Shown here in pieces: positions 7,177 through 14,269 of a DNA stretch of 14,269 bases (its first letter is position 1; each line of letters starts with the position of its first letter). The translations under genes and the position numbers were made by a program. Source of the stretch: Ruminococcus sp. CAG:382 (lineage in GTDB: Bacteria; Bacillota; Clostridia; Oscillospirales; CAG-382); NCBI GenBank assembly GCA_000433115.1, contig FR892204.1, positions 8,085 through 22,353 of the forward strand, read 5' to 3'. The notes under the pieces are model-generated. The model made no database searches, was not told the origin of the DNA, and saw nothing but the letters and a program-made list of their open reading frames with translations.

Positions 7177-7208
7177 GGAACAAGGAAATAAGGAGTAAAT
7201 GAAAACGT

Positions 7209-9347
7209 TTACTTTACGCTTGCAGTCTTATAAATGAACCTGACCTGTCCTTCCATATCGTCTGCAAGACCGCTGAATGAAGTATAATCGTCAGAAACAT
7301 CGGCAACTGCGCGGAGTCTTGTGACAAGTCCTGCTATATCACCGTCAACCGCATCAACGAGTTTCCGAATGCCTTCCTCATTGAATCTGCCGATACCGTC
7401 GGAAAGCTGCATTGCGCCGTCCTTTAACTGTGTAACGCCTTCAACAAGCGCGGGGACATTATCCTTGAGCTGAAGAATGCCCGCAAGAAGCTGTGCCGCC
7501 CCCTCACTGAGCCGTGCACTGCCGTCTGTAAGCTGAGCCGCGCCGTTTGCAAGTGTTTTAGCGCCGGAAGCGGCAGAAGAGACACCCGCGGTATATTGTG
7601 CGAGTCCGGTATAGAACATGTTGTAGCTGTCAAGCTGTTGCTTGAGCGCAGTAATACTTGCAGCACCCGCCTTTGCGGTGGCAACGCCTTCCTCGATCTG
7701 TTTTCTGACATCATCGGAAGCCATATTCTGTTTTATAAGCAGCTGTACCTGTTCTTCCGTTTTGCTTTCGATAAGCTCTGCCTGATTCGCCATCTGTGTG
7801 GCAACATTCTGTTCAATCAGCGCTTTGACGTTGTCGCTCTGCATCTGCATTTCGATCGTGCCGTCGATCTGCTTCTGCTGCTCCTCACTGATGAGTCCTG
7901 CTTTAATGCCCTGTTCGTATGTATTCGCATCGAGGCTCAGCGTCGCAAGGACCTGCGCTCTGACAGACTCTCTCACCTTGGCTTCGACAGCGGGTCTGAC
8001 CTGCGATTCGACGGCCTCGCTAACCTTTGCTTTTATGACGTCTCTCTGCGCATTGACGGCGGAAGTAACTTTTTCAAGAGCAATCCGCTCCGCTTTTTCA
8101 CGCACAACACTTTCGTCAAGAGATTTCAAAACGCTTTCAAGTACGGTCGGATAATTATCGATCGTAAGAGCGGGTATCTCAATACCTGCAGCGGTAATCT
8201 GACTGCTTGCAATGCCGAGCAAAGACTCATAAACCTGCTTTGCACCCGCATTCAGTTCGCTGTTCTTACCGGCAAGCTGACCGAGACCGGCATTCAGTGC
8301 CGATGCACCGGCAGAGAGCTGCTTTGATCCGTCAGACAATGAGCCGGCACCGTCATTCAGCTGTTTCGCGCCGTCCGCAAGCTGATCAATACCCTTGACA
8401 AGCTCATCGCTCTTTTCAAGAAGTGTGCAAAGACCGTCATAAAGCGCCGAGGAGCCGTCAGTAAGCTGTTTCATTGCATCCTCAAGCTGCGTAAGTCTGT
8501 CCTCAATCTTATCAACATCACCAAGCTTTGATGTATCGATTTTGTTGAACAGACTGTTTGCCGCGATTGTCATGGTTGAAGTCATTTCAAATGCTGTTAC
8601 ATCCGCGCTGACTTCGACGTAATCCGGGAATTCAAATTTGTCTTTGGAAATTCCCAGGCTCTCCTGCATACCGGGAAGTGCCACACCGATAACTGCCACA
8701 CGACTACCGTCATTGATCACCTTGCCGTTCGTGACCTTGATATTCGAGAAATTATCTCCGTCAAGAAGCATACCGGTAAGCATTGCGAAAGGCACAAATA
8801 TTCTCTGCTTTTCGCCGTCGATTTCGACAGTCTCATAAATATTGTTGGTGTATTCATATCTGATCACGACATGACCGCCCTTGCCCTTTATTTCATCGGG
8901 AGATACAGTCTTCCCATCAAGAGAATATGTCACCTTAATATCAACGGGCAGCGCTTCGTCGGACGTACCCTGGCAATAGATGTCCTTGCCGTTTGCGCTC
9001 CAGACTCTTGCGTTGCTGCCGTCGAGAGTGAAGCTTTCGTCGCCTTTGACATTATATACATCCTTGAGATTTGACTTGTCGGTCAGCGTACTGCTTCCTT
9101 CGTGGTTTTTGATCCAGTCGCTGACAATGATTTTGCTGACACTGCCGTCGGCATTCGCAATAACGTAAACCGTTTCGTCCTTTACATTTTTATCGTCGTT
9201 GTCTTTTATAACGGAAATGATTTTTTCGGGTTCGGATGAGGTACCGGATTCGTTATTTGCACCTGCGAATACCGTCGCGCCGACAGTGCCGGCGGTAAGT
9301 AATGCGCAAAGGCATAATGCAATGATCTTCTTTGATGATTTTTTCAT
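7209..9347 (-). CDS. secreted Leu-x-x-Gly heptad-repeat protein paired with MMPL transporter
   Basis: 712 residues with a signal peptide: Lys-rich start MKKSSKK, hydrophobic stretch about 8-28, small residues before Asn31. Residues about 55-265 look beta-rich and globular. Then come Leu-x-x-Gly heptads (about 295-368, such as QLADGAKQLNDG), a charged Ala/Glu/Gln/Lys-rich helical segment (about 405-560) with few Gly or Pro, and a second heptad block (about 588-655, such as AAQLTDGSARLSEG). The heptads resemble the extracellular part of YhgE/Pip proteins, but no C-terminal membrane helix follows; the protein ends in a short basic tail. It is therefore predicted to be exported and free or held by a partner. 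GAGGT at 9357-9361 precedes the ATG, 15 bases after the MMPL stop, so it probably works with that transporter. Its biochemical role is unknown; the gene is certain. Confidence 0.88.
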   Translation of the reverse strand: MKKSSKKIIALCLCALLTAGTVGATVFAGANNESGTSSEPEKIISVIKDNDDKNVKDETVYVIANADGSVSKIIVSDWIKNHEGSSTLTDKSNLKDVYNVKGDESFTLDGSNARVWSANGKDIYCQGTSDEALPVDIKVTYSLDGKTVSPDEIKGKGGHVVIRYEYTNNIYETVEIDGEKQRIFVPFAMLTGMLLDGDNFSNIKVTNGKVINDGSRVAVIGVALPGMQESLGISKDKFEFPDYVEVSADVTAFEMTSTMTIAANSLFNKIDTSKLGDVDKIEDRLTQLEDAMKQLTDGSSALYDGLCTLLEKSDELVKGIDQLADGAKQLNDGAGSLSDGSKQLSAGASALNAGLGQLAGKNSELNAGAKQVYESLLGIASSQITAAGIEIPALTIDNYPTVLESVLKSLDESVVREKAERIALEKVTSAVNAQRDVIKAKVSEAVESQVRPAVEAKVRESVRAQVLATLSLDANTYEQGIKAGLISEEQQKQIDGTIEMQMQSDNVKALIEQNVATQMANQAELIESKTEEQVQLLIKQNMASDDVRKQIEEGVATAKAGAASITALKQQLDSYNMFYTGLAQYTAGVSSAASGAKTLANGAAQLTDGSARLSEGAAQLLAGILQLKDNVPALVEGVTQLKDGAMQLSDGIGRFNEEGIRKLVDAVDGDIAGLVTRLRAVADVSDDYTSFSGLADDMEGQVRFIYKTASVK

Positions 9348-9362
9348 GATATATTACCTCGC

Positions 9363-11462
9363 TTAATTGTTTCTTACTGATCTTTTCATCTTCCATGTGG
9401 TTGCGCATATGAGCTTATCGCAAAGCATCAAAAGCGCCGGCAGGAAGAGAATTACGCAGAACATACTGATTACGGCGCCACGTGCCATGAGCATACACAT
9501 GGAGCTGATAATGTCGATATCGGAGTAAACCGCAACACCGAAAGTTGCTGCAAAAAGTCCGAGACCGCTGACAATGATGGAAGGTATCGAAGTCGAAAGA
9601 GCAATCGTAACGGCTTCCCTCTTTGCCTTACCTGCAATACGTTCGGCTTTGTAGCGTGTTGTCATCAGAATTGCATAGTCAACAGTTGCACCGAGCTGGA
9701 TCGTGCTGATACAAATAGGCGCGATGAACGGCAGTGACTGACCGAGATAATGCGGCAGACCGAGGTTTATGAATATTGCAAGCTCAATGACCGCAATAAG
9801 AATGAACGGGAGAGTGAAGCTCTTTTCGACAAGAGCAATGATGATGAATATTGCGATAATCGAAACGGCGTTGACAACCTGGAAGTCGTGGTTTGTCGTT
9901 TCTATCATATCCTTCATGCAGGGAGCTTCACCGATAAGCATACCTGTGCTGTCATACTTTTTGAGTATCGTGTTGAGCTTGGTGACCTGATTGTTTACGT
10001 TGTCGCTTGCGACCTTGTATGACGAATTGATGAGAAGCAGCTCCCATTTGTCACTTTCAAGAATACTGCAAATGCTTTCGGGAATCATTTCCTCCGGTAC
10101 TCCGGCGCCGAGGACAGACTCAATACCGAGAACATACTTGACACCGTCGACCTTCTCCATTTCTTTTATCATGGAGCGGACGTCCTTTGAAGGAAGTTTT
10201 GAATCGATAAGCAACATATGCGTTGATCCGATATCAAATTCTTCAGACAGTTTTGAGTTTGCTATAACGTACTCAATGTCCTCCGGCAGACATTGTCCCA
10301 TATCGTAGTATACTTCATCGTTTGTTTTATCGTATCCGTAATATGCGGGAGCGATGAGCAATGCGAAAATAACAAGGAAAACGGGGAACACTTTTGTGAT
10401 TTTCTTCGAAAGCTTATCCATGTTCGGTATAATCGAACGATGCTTTGTCTTCTGAAGCGGCTTGTCAAGAACAAGAATCAATGCCGGAAGCACGGTAACA
10501 CAACCGAGTACGCCAAGAATTACGCCTTTAGCCATAACGATACCGAGGTCAAGACCAAGCGTGAAGCTCATGAAGCAAAGAGCGGCAAAGCCGGCAACCG
10601 TCGTAATTGAAGACCCGATTACGGATGTCAGCGTGTTACTGATGGCGACAGCCATCGCTTTGGGGCCACCACCCATCGCTTCCTTATTGTCCTGATACTT
10701 TTCTCTTTCTTCATTATAGCTGTGCCATAGGAATATCGAATAGTCCATGGTAACAGCAAGCTGAAGAACGGCGGCAAGTGCCTTTGTTATGTACGAGATC
10801 TCACCGAAGAAGTAGTTCGAGCCGAGGTTGATGAGAATCATCAGGCCTATACTGACAAGGAACACGAACGGAACGAGCCAGCCGTCAAGGAAAATCATCA
10901 TTGCAAGGCAAGCGCATATAACTGCTATTGCAACATAAACGGGTTCTTCCTTTTCACAAAGATCTTTCAGATCGGTAACAAGTGCCGACATACCCGAAAC
11001 AAAGCACTGTTTGCCGGCAATGGAGCGTATTTCACGGATCGCGTCCATTGTAACATCGGCAGAAGTGGCACTGTCAAAGAACACCGCCATCATAGTGGCG
11101 TTGCCGGAATTGAATTCATTATAAATTTCATCCGGAAGTATTTCCATGGGAATCGAAATGTCGAAAATTGAATCATACCACAAAACCGTTTCAACATGGT
11201 CAACTTTTTCGATTTTCTCCTTCATTGCCGATATATCCTTCGGCTGCATGTCCTCTACAATAATGAGCGAAAACGCACCCTTGCCGAAATCATTCAGCAG
11301 TTCGTTCTGTCCGATGACCGTATCCATGTCTTCCGGCAAATAATCAAGCATATCGTAGTTTATACGCGTCGCGACCATTCCGAAGAACGCAGGCACACAT
11401 AATGCCAGTGCAAGAATCAGAATAAGTACGCGATGCTTAACCACCGCTTTTGAAAATTTCAT
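9363..11462 (-). CDS. MMPL-family RND transporter
   Basis: A 699-residue membrane protein built as two repeats. Predicted helices: TM1 about 12-32, an outer domain 33-172, TM2-6 about 174-332, TM7 about 358-374, a second outer domain 375-526, TM8-12 about 527-681. Each half carries the Asp-Tyr pair of MMPL proteins in its fourth helix: Asp240-Tyr241 (AVTMDYSIF) and Asp595-Tyr596 (GATVDYAIL). In mycobacterial MmpL3 these relay protons. Energy coupling by proton-motive force is thus likely, with export of a lipid, hydrophobic molecule or peptide as family knowledge; the substrate here is unknown. Outer domains are about 140-150 residues each. The gene lies nine bases after the DUF308 stop and 15 before the heptad protein, in one operon. 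The ribosome binding site is weak (AGAGAG), suggesting coupling to the gene before it. Confidence 0.93.
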   Translation of the reverse strand: MKFSKAVVKHRVLILILALALCVPAFFGMVATRINYDMLDYLPEDMDTVIGQNELLNDFGKGAFSLIIVEDMQPKDISAMKEKIEKVDHVETVLWYDSIFDISIPMEILPDEIYNEFNSGNATMMAVFFDSATSADVTMDAIREIRSIAGKQCFVSGMSALVTDLKDLCEKEEPVYVAIAVICACLAMMIFLDGWLVPFVFLVSIGLMILINLGSNYFFGEISYITKALAAVLQLAVTMDYSIFLWHSYNEEREKYQDNKEAMGGGPKAMAVAISNTLTSVIGSSITTVAGFAALCFMSFTLGLDLGIVMAKGVILGVLGCVTVLPALILVLDKPLQKTKHRSIIPNMDKLSKKITKVFPVFLVIFALLIAPAYYGYDKTNDEVYYDMGQCLPEDIEYVIANSKLSEEFDIGSTHMLLIDSKLPSKDVRSMIKEMEKVDGVKYVLGIESVLGAGVPEEMIPESICSILESDKWELLLINSSYKVASDNVNNQVTKLNTILKKYDSTGMLIGEAPCMKDMIETTNHDFQVVNAVSIIAIFIIIALVEKSFTLPFILIAVIELAIFINLGLPHYLGQSLPFIAPICISTIQLGATVDYAILMTTRYKAERIAGKAKREAVTIALSTSIPSIIVSGLGLFAATFGVAVYSDIDIISSMCMLMARGAVISMFCVILFLPALLMLCDKLICATTWKMKRSVRNN

Positions 11463-11471
11463 AGTCTCTCT

Positions 11472-12071
11472 TCAATCCTCTTTCTCTGTATATTCGTGTA
11501 TTTCAATGTAATCGGGTTGCTGATTGCGTACGATCTTGACTGCCGTAATGACTGTACTGAAATTCAGGATACCCTCCGCAAGGAGCGAAATACCCATCAA
11601 TACGATTATCACGCGTATGCTTTCACTTGGTCTTACGAGAAGCAATATACCGCAAACGCAGGCGATAAATGCCACCGCAAGAATCAGCCACCATTTGCTG
11701 ATCCCGAAGCGCTTTGAGTCAAGCGCGATCTGAATTTTCAGAAGTCCGTCGGCAAGAACGGCAACGCCGAGCACGACGCAAATAAAATTCATTATATTGT
11801 CGGGATTCAGCAGAATAATGATACCGAGCGCCAGCGTCAGTATACCGAACGCGAGATCATACTGAAAGGCAAGCCGGTAAAGATCCTTTGAAAAATATCC
11901 GACCAGCTTGAAAGCGCCGAAAACGATAAGCATGATGCCGCACAGCGTTCCGATAAGCGACGCGGAAAAGTCGGGTACGACTATCATGACGACACCAAGA
12001 ACGCAAAGCAACAGCGATACGATTACATATCCGATCTTTGCAGTCTGCATGGGTTTTGTTGAACGTGTCAT
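11472..12071 (-). CDS. DUF308/HdeD-like membrane protein, first gene of the MMPL operon
   Basis: 199 residues with six predicted membrane helices arranged as three similar hairpins. Each has a Pro at the turn followed by a helix ending Gly: Pro33, Pro90 and Pro148, spaced 57 and 58 residues, with echoes such as VLADGLLKI and LLAEGILNF. This triple repeat is the hallmark of DUF308 (HdeD-like) proteins. E. coli HdeD is linked to acid resistance, but the family role is not established. The C-terminal tail is acidic and cytoplasmic or extracellular (EIHEYTEKED). GAGGAGG at 12080-12086, eight bases before the ATG, is the strongest ribosome binding site in the operon. MMPL follows after nine bases. 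A plausible role is an accessory subunit or membrane-stress partner of the transporter; this is inference. Confidence 0.88.
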   Translation of the reverse strand: MTRSTKPMQTAKIGYVIVSLLLCVLGVVMIVVPDFSASLIGTLCGIMLIVFGAFKLVGYFSKDLYRLAFQYDLAFGILTLALGIIILLNPDNIMNFICVVLGVAVLADGLLKIQIALDSKRFGISKWWLILAVAFIACVCGILLLVRPSESIRVIIVLMGISLLAEGILNFSTVITAVKIVRNQQPDYIEIHEYTEKED

Positions 12072-12087
12072 ATTTCATTCCTCCTCA

Positions 12088-12103
12088 AATCACGTGAGTG
12101 ATT
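12088..12103. promoter_or_regulatory. candidate operator palindrome over the MMPL operon promoter
   Basis: AATCAC-GTGA-GTGATT is a perfect inverted repeat with 6-base arms and a 4-base centre. It covers the predicted transcription start (about 12094) and the first bases of the -10. A repressor bound here would block initiation; the TetR encoded just upstream is the obvious candidate. I found no second full copy before tetR. Confidence 0.5.
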
Positions 12104-12106
12104 ATA
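12101..12106 (-). promoter_or_regulatory. -10 box of the DUF308-MMPL-heptad protein operon
   Basis: Consensus TATAAT on the minus strand, about 30 bases before the DUF308 ATG. At 17 bases spacing the -35 position reads TTTTAT (12124-12129), a poor match, so this promoter may be weak or need an activator. The predicted leader is about 22 bases. Confidence 0.6.
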
Positions 12107-12129
12107 TCCCATTGAACGAAAAAATAAAA

Positions 12130-12207
12130 CAGACAGCCTCATGTCCATGTCCTAAAAGCATACACATTGGAATATCTGTATCGTTTTCAGACAAAATGGG
12201 CTGTCTG
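12130..12207 (-). repeat. inverted repeat with 60-base interior between tetR and the MMPL operon
   Basis: CAGACAGCC (12130-12138) and its exact complement GGCTGTCTG (12199-12207) enclose 60 bases. The pairing extends by CAT/ATG with a one-base bulge. On the minus strand the second arm runs straight into TTTTATTTTTT (12129-12119), so the folded RNA resembles a second terminator or attenuator. The interior has a tandem CATGTC pair and a possible ATACA/TGTAT hairpin. I see no target-site duplication, so a small mobile element is not supported. Confidence 0.5.
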
Positions 12208-12210
12208 CAC

Positions 12211-12247
12211 AAAAAACACCGTCCGGTCATATGAAGTGACCGGACGG
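12211..12247 (-). terminator. terminator of tetR
   Basis: A perfect 11-base-pair stem (12219-12229 with 12237-12247) with a 7-base loop, followed on the minus strand by TTTTTT (12216-12211). It lies 21 bases after the tetR stop and separates tetR from the MMPL operon. Confidence 0.9.
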
Positions 12248-12267
12248 CTGCCATTTAAAATATAAAG

Positions 12268-12831
12268 TTATCTGTTTGATTCGACGCTGCGTTTCACCAA
12301 TTCTTCGATCATACCCTTGCGAAGCTCAAACAGGCGGTGCGACTGGCGCTGTATGTCGGCTTTCATGCCGCCGCTGATCCAGTTGATAATCTGACCGAAG
12401 CATTCACAGGAATAGAAGGTGATGATTATCTCCTTGTCATAGGGAGCAAACGGAAGCTCACCGAACGTTGTGTTGATGTATTTATCAACAAACGAATGGC
12501 ACATATCAAGAAGATAATGCTCATACTTTCCGCGGTTTACGGAATTGAAGATATGGTAAACAGCCTTTTTGTTTTTGAGTGCAAAGGAAATTATAGAATC
12601 CATGCACATCTCCATCGAATCGATGGAAGGATACTCATTGATAATATTATCCGCCTGTTCCATTATCACCTCTTCAAGAAGCGCGGGAAGATCGGCAAAA
12701 TGATAGTAAAACGAATTGCGGTTGATACCGCAATCCTCAACGATATCCTTGACCGTGATCTGGTTCAGCGGTCTTTCGTTCAGCAGTTTGATAAATGACG
12801 CCTTGATTGCCTGTTTCGTGAAATTCGGCAT
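12268..12831 (-). CDS. TetR/AcrR-family transcriptional regulator
   Basis: 187 residues. The N-terminal DNA-binding domain (about 5-50) has the helix-turn-helix ITVKDIVEDCGINRNSFYYHF at about 25-45, the TetR signature with FYYHF. The remaining all-helical part (about 55-185) is the ligand-binding and dimerisation domain, and its sequence does not reveal a ligand. GAGG lies six bases before the ATG. The gene ends at its own terminator 200 bases before the DUF308-MMPL-heptad protein operon on the same strand. That placement, typical for efflux regulators, and the palindrome over that operon's start suggest it controls the transporter. Autoregulation is possible but no matching operator was seen at its own promoter. 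The regulated target is inference; the family call is firm. Confidence 0.92.
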   Translation of the reverse strand: MPNFTKQAIKASFIKLLNERPLNQITVKDIVEDCGINRNSFYYHFADLPALLEEVIMEQADNIINEYPSIDSMEMCMDSIISFALKNKKAVYHIFNSVNRGKYEHYLLDMCHSFVDKYINTTFGELPFAPYDKEIIITFYSCECFGQIINWISGGMKADIQRQSHRLFELRKGMIEELVKRSVESNR

Positions 12832-13008
12832 TGCACACCTCGCTGTTGTTACTGCGTTAAGGCATTACCGGACAATACAAGGACACAATCACACAATCGA
12901 TTTTTCGTCAGTAAGCCAATAAATTCACAGAATGCAATCAATTGCCGTGAAGTACGTCTGAAAAACGAAAGCGGATGCACCAATCCCATATTGTTCGATG
13001 ATGCTTTT

Positions 13009-13037
13009 AGTATATCAAACCGATATCGCTTTGTCAA
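13009..13037 (-). promoter_or_regulatory. near-consensus sigma-A promoter upstream of tetR
   Basis: Minus strand: -35 TTGACA (13032-13037), a 17-base spacer, then -10 TATACT (13009-13014) with TGA before it (extended -10). Expected start is about 13002, which leaves a leader of roughly 170 bases before tetR. The 248 bases between the second DUF308 gene and tetR hold this promoter and the leader, but no convincing terminator for the upstream gene. Confidence 0.82.
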
Positions 13038-13079
13038 CCAAGCAAACATTAAAAATGATTTAAGCTTTCTTGAATAACC

Positions 13080-13631
13080 TTACCACCGCGAGGTAATGCG
13101 TCCTATGCCCGAAACAACACCTTCGATACCGAGTAGCAGAAGGTAAAACGCAACAATGTAACACATTGTCTGCATTGTCATGAAGCTCAGGGACGGGCTT
13201 GCTATCATCATGAATCCGAGAACTATACCGATAATATTTGTGATAAGCGAGAAATAATAATAAAAGTATCTGCCCGCAATACGTGCCATGCCTATCCGGG
13301 CAAGCTGTGACACACAATGCGCAATGAACCACATCGGGAACAATATCGAAAGCGCCCACTTTCCCGCATCCGGATACGCGAGTATCATAATACCGCTCAT
13401 GACACTGAGAATTCCGGTGATGAGCGACAGCATCGGACCAAAGCCTATAAACCTTGAAACACGAGCATATATCAATATGTCCTCAATGCCGGTGAAGATC
13501 GCAAAAATTCCGTATATGACAACAACGCCGGTCAACAATCCTTCAGGTCTGGCGAATGTGGAAACACCGAGTGCGATGAGCAAAACACCGATTATTAACT
13601 CAAACAAACCAAAGCCGGAGCGTCGTCTCAT
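13080..13631 (-). CDS. DUF308/HdeD-like membrane protein coupled to ftsH
   Basis: 183 residues, a very basic start (MRRR) and six predicted helices in three hairpins with prolines at 29, 87 and 146 (spacing 58 and 59), the DUF308 repeat plan. It is a distant second copy of the family in this window; the two proteins share the plan but little direct identity by eye. Its ATG overlaps the ftsH stop by four bases (ATGA), so translation is probably coupled, with a GA-rich Shine-Dalgarno region inside the end of ftsH. Function is unknown. Being coupled to a membrane protease, it could be a substrate, adaptor or fellow stress protein. No strong terminator follows it, so some read-through to tetR is possible. 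Confidence 0.85.
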   Translation of the reverse strand: MRRRSGFGLFELIIGVLLIALGVSTFARPEGLLTGVVVIYGIFAIFTGIEDILIYARVSRFIGFGPMLSLITGILSVMSGIMILAYPDAGKWALSILFPMWFIAHCVSQLARIGMARIAGRYFYYYFSLITNIIGIVLGFMMIASPSLSFMTMQTMCYIVAFYLLLLGIEGVVSGIGRITSRW

Positions 13632-14269
13632 GCCGGTGCCTTCTTTCCCTCAAGAATCTCCATGAATTCCGTACCTGTGATCGTTTCCTTTTCGTAAAGA
13701 TACGACGCAAGCTCGTCAAGCCTTGCACGGTTGTCGCGAAGCAGCTTTCTTGCCTTTTCGTGCTGCGCCTTGATAATCTCGACGACTTTTTTGTCTATGT
13801 CCTTCTGGGTCTCGGCGGAACATGAAATTGATGTATCGCCGCCGAGATATTGATTTGTAACTGTTTCCATTGCCACCATATCGAATTCTTCACTCATACC
13901 GTAGCGGGTTATCATCGCCCGTGCAAGTCTCGTTGCCTGTTCGATATCATTGGAAGCGCCGGTCGTTATTTCGCCGAAAGCGATTTCTTCTGCGGCACGT
14001 CCGCCCGTGAGAGTCGCAATCTTATTTTCGATCTCACGCTTTGTCATAAGGACCTTGTCATTTTCCTCAACCTGCATGGTATATCCGAGTGCACCGGAGG
14101 TGCGGGGAATTATCGTGATTTTCTGCACAGGTGCAGAATGAGACTGCAAAGCCGCAACAAGAGCATGACCGATCTCATGATACGAAACAGTCTTCTTTTC
14201 GCTGTCGGTCATAATTGCATTTTTCTTCTGATAGCCTGCGATGACGACCTCAATGCTTTCCTCGAGGTT
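13628..14269 (-). CDS. ftsH: ATP-dependent zinc metalloprotease FtsH, C-terminal part only
   Basis: The visible 213 residues are the C-terminal M41 peptidase domain of FtsH, the membrane-anchored AAA protease that degrades misfolded membrane proteins and some regulators. The zinc site is HEIGH at about 14179-14165 (HExxH), and the third ligand is Asp in TTGASNDIEQAT near 13948-13946. GGRAAEEIAFGE and MITRYGMSEEFDMVAMET are diagnostic. The membrane segments and AAA ATPase domain lie beyond position 14269. HEIGH in place of the commoner HEAGH, and VIAGYQKKN before it, match a clostridial FtsH variant I recall. The ATG at 14212 is internal, not the real start; the reading frame is open to the window edge. 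The stop overlaps the DUF308 start by four bases. Confidence 0.95.
   Translation of the reverse strand, partial: NLEESIEVVIAGYQKKNAIMTDSEKKTVSYHEIGHALVAALQSHSAPVQKITIIPRTSGALGYTMQVEENDKVLMTKREIENKIATLTGGRAAEEIAFGEITTGASNDIEQATRLARAMITRYGMSEEFDMVAMETVTNQYLGGDTSISCSAETQKDIDKKVVEIIKAQHEKARKLLRDNRARLDELASYLYEKETITGTEFMEILEGKKAPA

Noticed and set aside
7596..8327. 243-codon open frame antisense to the heptad protein
   Set aside because: Explained by the repetitive codon use of the heptad and helical region; composition is unlike a real protein and no start signal is visible.
12130..12207. 78-base element with terminal inverted repeats as a miniature transposable element
   Set aside because: No target-site duplication, no second copy in the window, and the T-tract beside one arm fits a transcript-end structure better.
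12849..12989. 46-codon open frame in the tetR leader, a possible leader peptide
   Set aside because: No Shine-Dalgarno sequence before its ATG and no recognisable features; a longer version of the same frame starts upstream of the promoter. Kept only as a remark under the long-leader finding.

Overview
The window looks like chromosome of an anaerobic Firmicute of class Clostridia, probably a gut Oscillospirales/Ruminococcaceae-type lineage. This rests on protein flavour (clostridial FtsH variant, Firmicutes-type SDR UxuB, MMPL plus secreted Leu-x-x-Gly heptad protein), GGAGG-type ribosome binding sites, and sigma-A promoters that often carry an extended -10 TGn. The genus is inference. No rRNA, tRNA, CRISPR, IS element or phage gene was seen. 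No gap between genes exceeds 300 bases.

Region 1 (1-3724, minus strand) reads as one operon in the order yfbR (5'-deoxynucleotidase), sugar phosphate isomerase/epimerase-like TIM barrel, UxuB-like SDR oxidoreductase, and leuA (2-isopropylmalate synthase, C-terminus cut by the window edge). The last three genes are joined by a 1-base overlap and a 2-base gap. A strong promoter (TTGACT-17-TATACT) lies before yfbR, and its position fixes the yfbR start.

Region 2 (3738-6792): divergently from yfbR, a second promoter drives dapF and murE, which overlap by 4 bases. These are the enzyme that makes meso-diaminopimelate and a Mur ligase of the type that adds it to peptidoglycan precursor. murE runs tail-to-tail into trmB (tRNA m7G46 methyltransferase), and the two coding regions overlap by 25 bases. 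A small DUF378 membrane protein gene follows, ending in a strong hairpin terminator.

Region 3 (7209-12106, minus strand) is the most interesting part: a DUF308/HdeD-like membrane protein, an MMPL/RND transporter with both Asp-Tyr proton-relay pairs, and a 712-residue secreted protein with two blocks of Leu-x-x-Gly heptads flanking a long charged helical segment. The genes are 9 and 15 bases apart. A TetR-family regulator lies just upstream on the same strand behind its own terminator, and a palindrome overlaps the operon's -10 box. This suggests an inducible envelope export or remodelling system whose substrate cannot be read from sequence.

Region 4 (12268-14269, minus strand) holds tetR with a long leader and a consensus promoter, a second DUF308 protein, and the 3' end of ftsH (M41 protease domain), which overlaps the DUF308 gene by 4 bases. 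Membrane proteins, their quality-control protease and an envelope transporter thus sit side by side.
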